A stretch of DNA of 5,822 nt from Methanomicrobiaceae archaeon UBA436 (lineage in GTDB: Archaea > Halobacteriota > Methanomicrobia > Methanomicrobiales > Methanoculleaceae). Shown here one piece after another: positions 5,191 to 5,822 of this stretch. The stretch is taken from contig DAFR01000049.1 of the NCBI GenBank assembly GCA_002497965.1, forward strand, positions 1-5,822. The letters run 5' to 3'. How positions within the stretch are numbered: the first letter of the stretch is position 1; every line of letters begins with the position of its first letter. Under the pieces are notes generated by a model. It ran no database searches and had not been told where the DNA came from. It saw nothing but the letters and a program-made list of their open reading frames with translations. Position numbers and translations under genes: made by a program.

Positions 5191-5822
5191 ATGACTGATA
5201 CCAGTGAAAAATTGCGCTATGTTCACACAACCTGCCCCTACTGTGGTGTTGGGTGCGGGCTGAACCTTGTGGTGAGCGATGGCAAGCTTGTTGGGGTCGA
5301 ACCCTACAAGAGAACCCCCATCAACGAGGGGAAACTCTGTCCCAAGGGAATGACCTGCTGGGAGTTCGTCCAGAGCCCTGATAGGTTGACAAAGCCGCTC
5401 ATCAAGAAGAATGGAGAATTTGTCGAAGCGACCTGGGATGAGGCGCTCGACCTCGTGGCCTCGAAGTTCAAGGAGACCTACGAGAACTACGGGCCGAAAT
5501 CCCTCGGTTTCCAGGTCTCGTGCCGCACACCAAACGAGGAATGCTACATCATGCAGAAACTCGCCAGGGTGGCCTTCAAGACGAACAACGTTGACAACTG
5601 CGCGCGCATCTGCCACGGGCCGTCCGTTGCCGGGCTCTCCCTCTCGTTTGGCTCCGGTGCCGCGACAAACCCATTTGAGGACGTCCTGAACGCCGATGTC
5701 ATCTTCATGATCGGGGCGAACACCATTGAAGCACACCCGCTGGTCGGGCGCCGGATTGTTCAGGCCAAGAAAGCAGGGAAGACCATCATCGTCTGCGACC
5801 CGCGCTACACCCCAACAGCGCG
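5191..5822 (+). CDS. fdhA: formate dehydrogenase catalytic (alpha) subunit, 5' part
   Basis: FdhA oxidises formate to CO2 at a Mo- or W-bis-molybdopterin site. In methanogens the electrons pass via FdhB to F420 or to heterodisulfide reductase. The window contains 210 complete codons plus two bases, roughly the first third of a protein usually near 680-700 residues. Visible are the Fe4S4 ligands Cys15, Cys18, Cys22 and Cys50 (TCPYCGVGC and KLCPKG), and Lys52 at the position that links cluster and cofactor in E. coli FdhH. The active-site block [18 protein letters not shown] (132-149) has Cys141 where selenocysteine sits in Sec-type enzymes, followed by the conserved His142. The dinucleotide-binding region [19 protein letters not shown] (171-189) and CDPRYTPTA (202-210) follow. 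There is no signal peptide or twin-arginine motif, so it is cytoplasmic. fdhB is expected downstream but lies outside the window. Confidence 0.95.
   Translation, partial: MTDTSEKLRYVHTTCPYCGVGCGLNLVVSDGKLVGVEPYKRTPINEGKLCPKGMTCWEFVQSPDRLTKPLIKKNGEFVEATWDEALDLVASKFKETYENYGPKSLGFQVSCRTPNEECYIMQKLARVAFKTNNVDNCARICHGPSVAGLSLSFGSGAATNPFEDVLNADVIFMIGANTIEAHPLVGRRIVQAKKAGKTIIVCDPRYTPTA

Noticed and set aside
4975..5736. 253-codon open frame on the minus strand opposite fdhA
   Set aside because: It is antisense to the clearly real fdhA start and continues through the non-coding promoter region; it shows no recognisable domain.

Overview
The window looks like chromosomal DNA of a hydrogenotrophic, formate-using methanogenic archaeon, most likely of the order Methanomicrobiales (Methanoculleus-like). 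This is inferred from four things: a methanogen-type formate dehydrogenase catalytic subunit with cysteine at the selenocysteine position; two FmdE-type proteins (named after the formylmethanofuran dehydrogenase operon); an archaeal MoeA with a fused C-terminal binding-protein domain; and archaeal TATA boxes with GGAG-type ribosome binding sites. Coding DNA is GC-rich with mostly G/C third positions, while the main intergenic region is clearly AT-rich.

Layout. Positions 1-62 may hold the tail of an unidentified upstream gene. At 178-1041 (+) lies a secreted, probably lipid-anchored protein made of two tandem META (HslJ-like) domains. It converges on a four-gene minus-strand run whose transcription order is: fmdE with a C-terminal zinc finger (4882-4241); a TrmO/TsaA tRNA methyltransferase domain fused to a second FmdE-like domain (4184-3369); moeA fused to a periplasmic-binding-protein-like domain (3345-1507); and a small SnoaL/NTF2-like protein (1481-1077). 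Gaps between these genes are 56, 23 and 25 bases, so they probably form one operon. No mobile elements, CRISPR arrays, tRNA or rRNA genes were seen.

Across a 308-base AT-rich divergent intergenic region (4883-5190), fdhA starts at 5191 (+) and runs off the window after 210 complete codons. This region carries a TATA box for each direction, a direct repeat just upstream of the fdhA TATA box, and a hairpin at the predicted 5' end of the fdhA mRNA.

How the genes fit together. FdhA needs a bis-molybdopterin (Mo or W) cofactor and an Fe4S4 cluster. MoeA inserts the metal into molybdopterin, and its fused binding domain plausibly senses or holds molybdate/tungstate. FmdE proteins are metal-binding proteins associated with molybdenum enzymes of methanogenesis. 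The inferred picture is a metal-cofactor supply or quality-control operon transcribed divergently from a formate dehydrogenase it may serve. The TrmO-FmdE fusion in the middle, which links tRNA modification to this module, is the least explained and most interesting piece.
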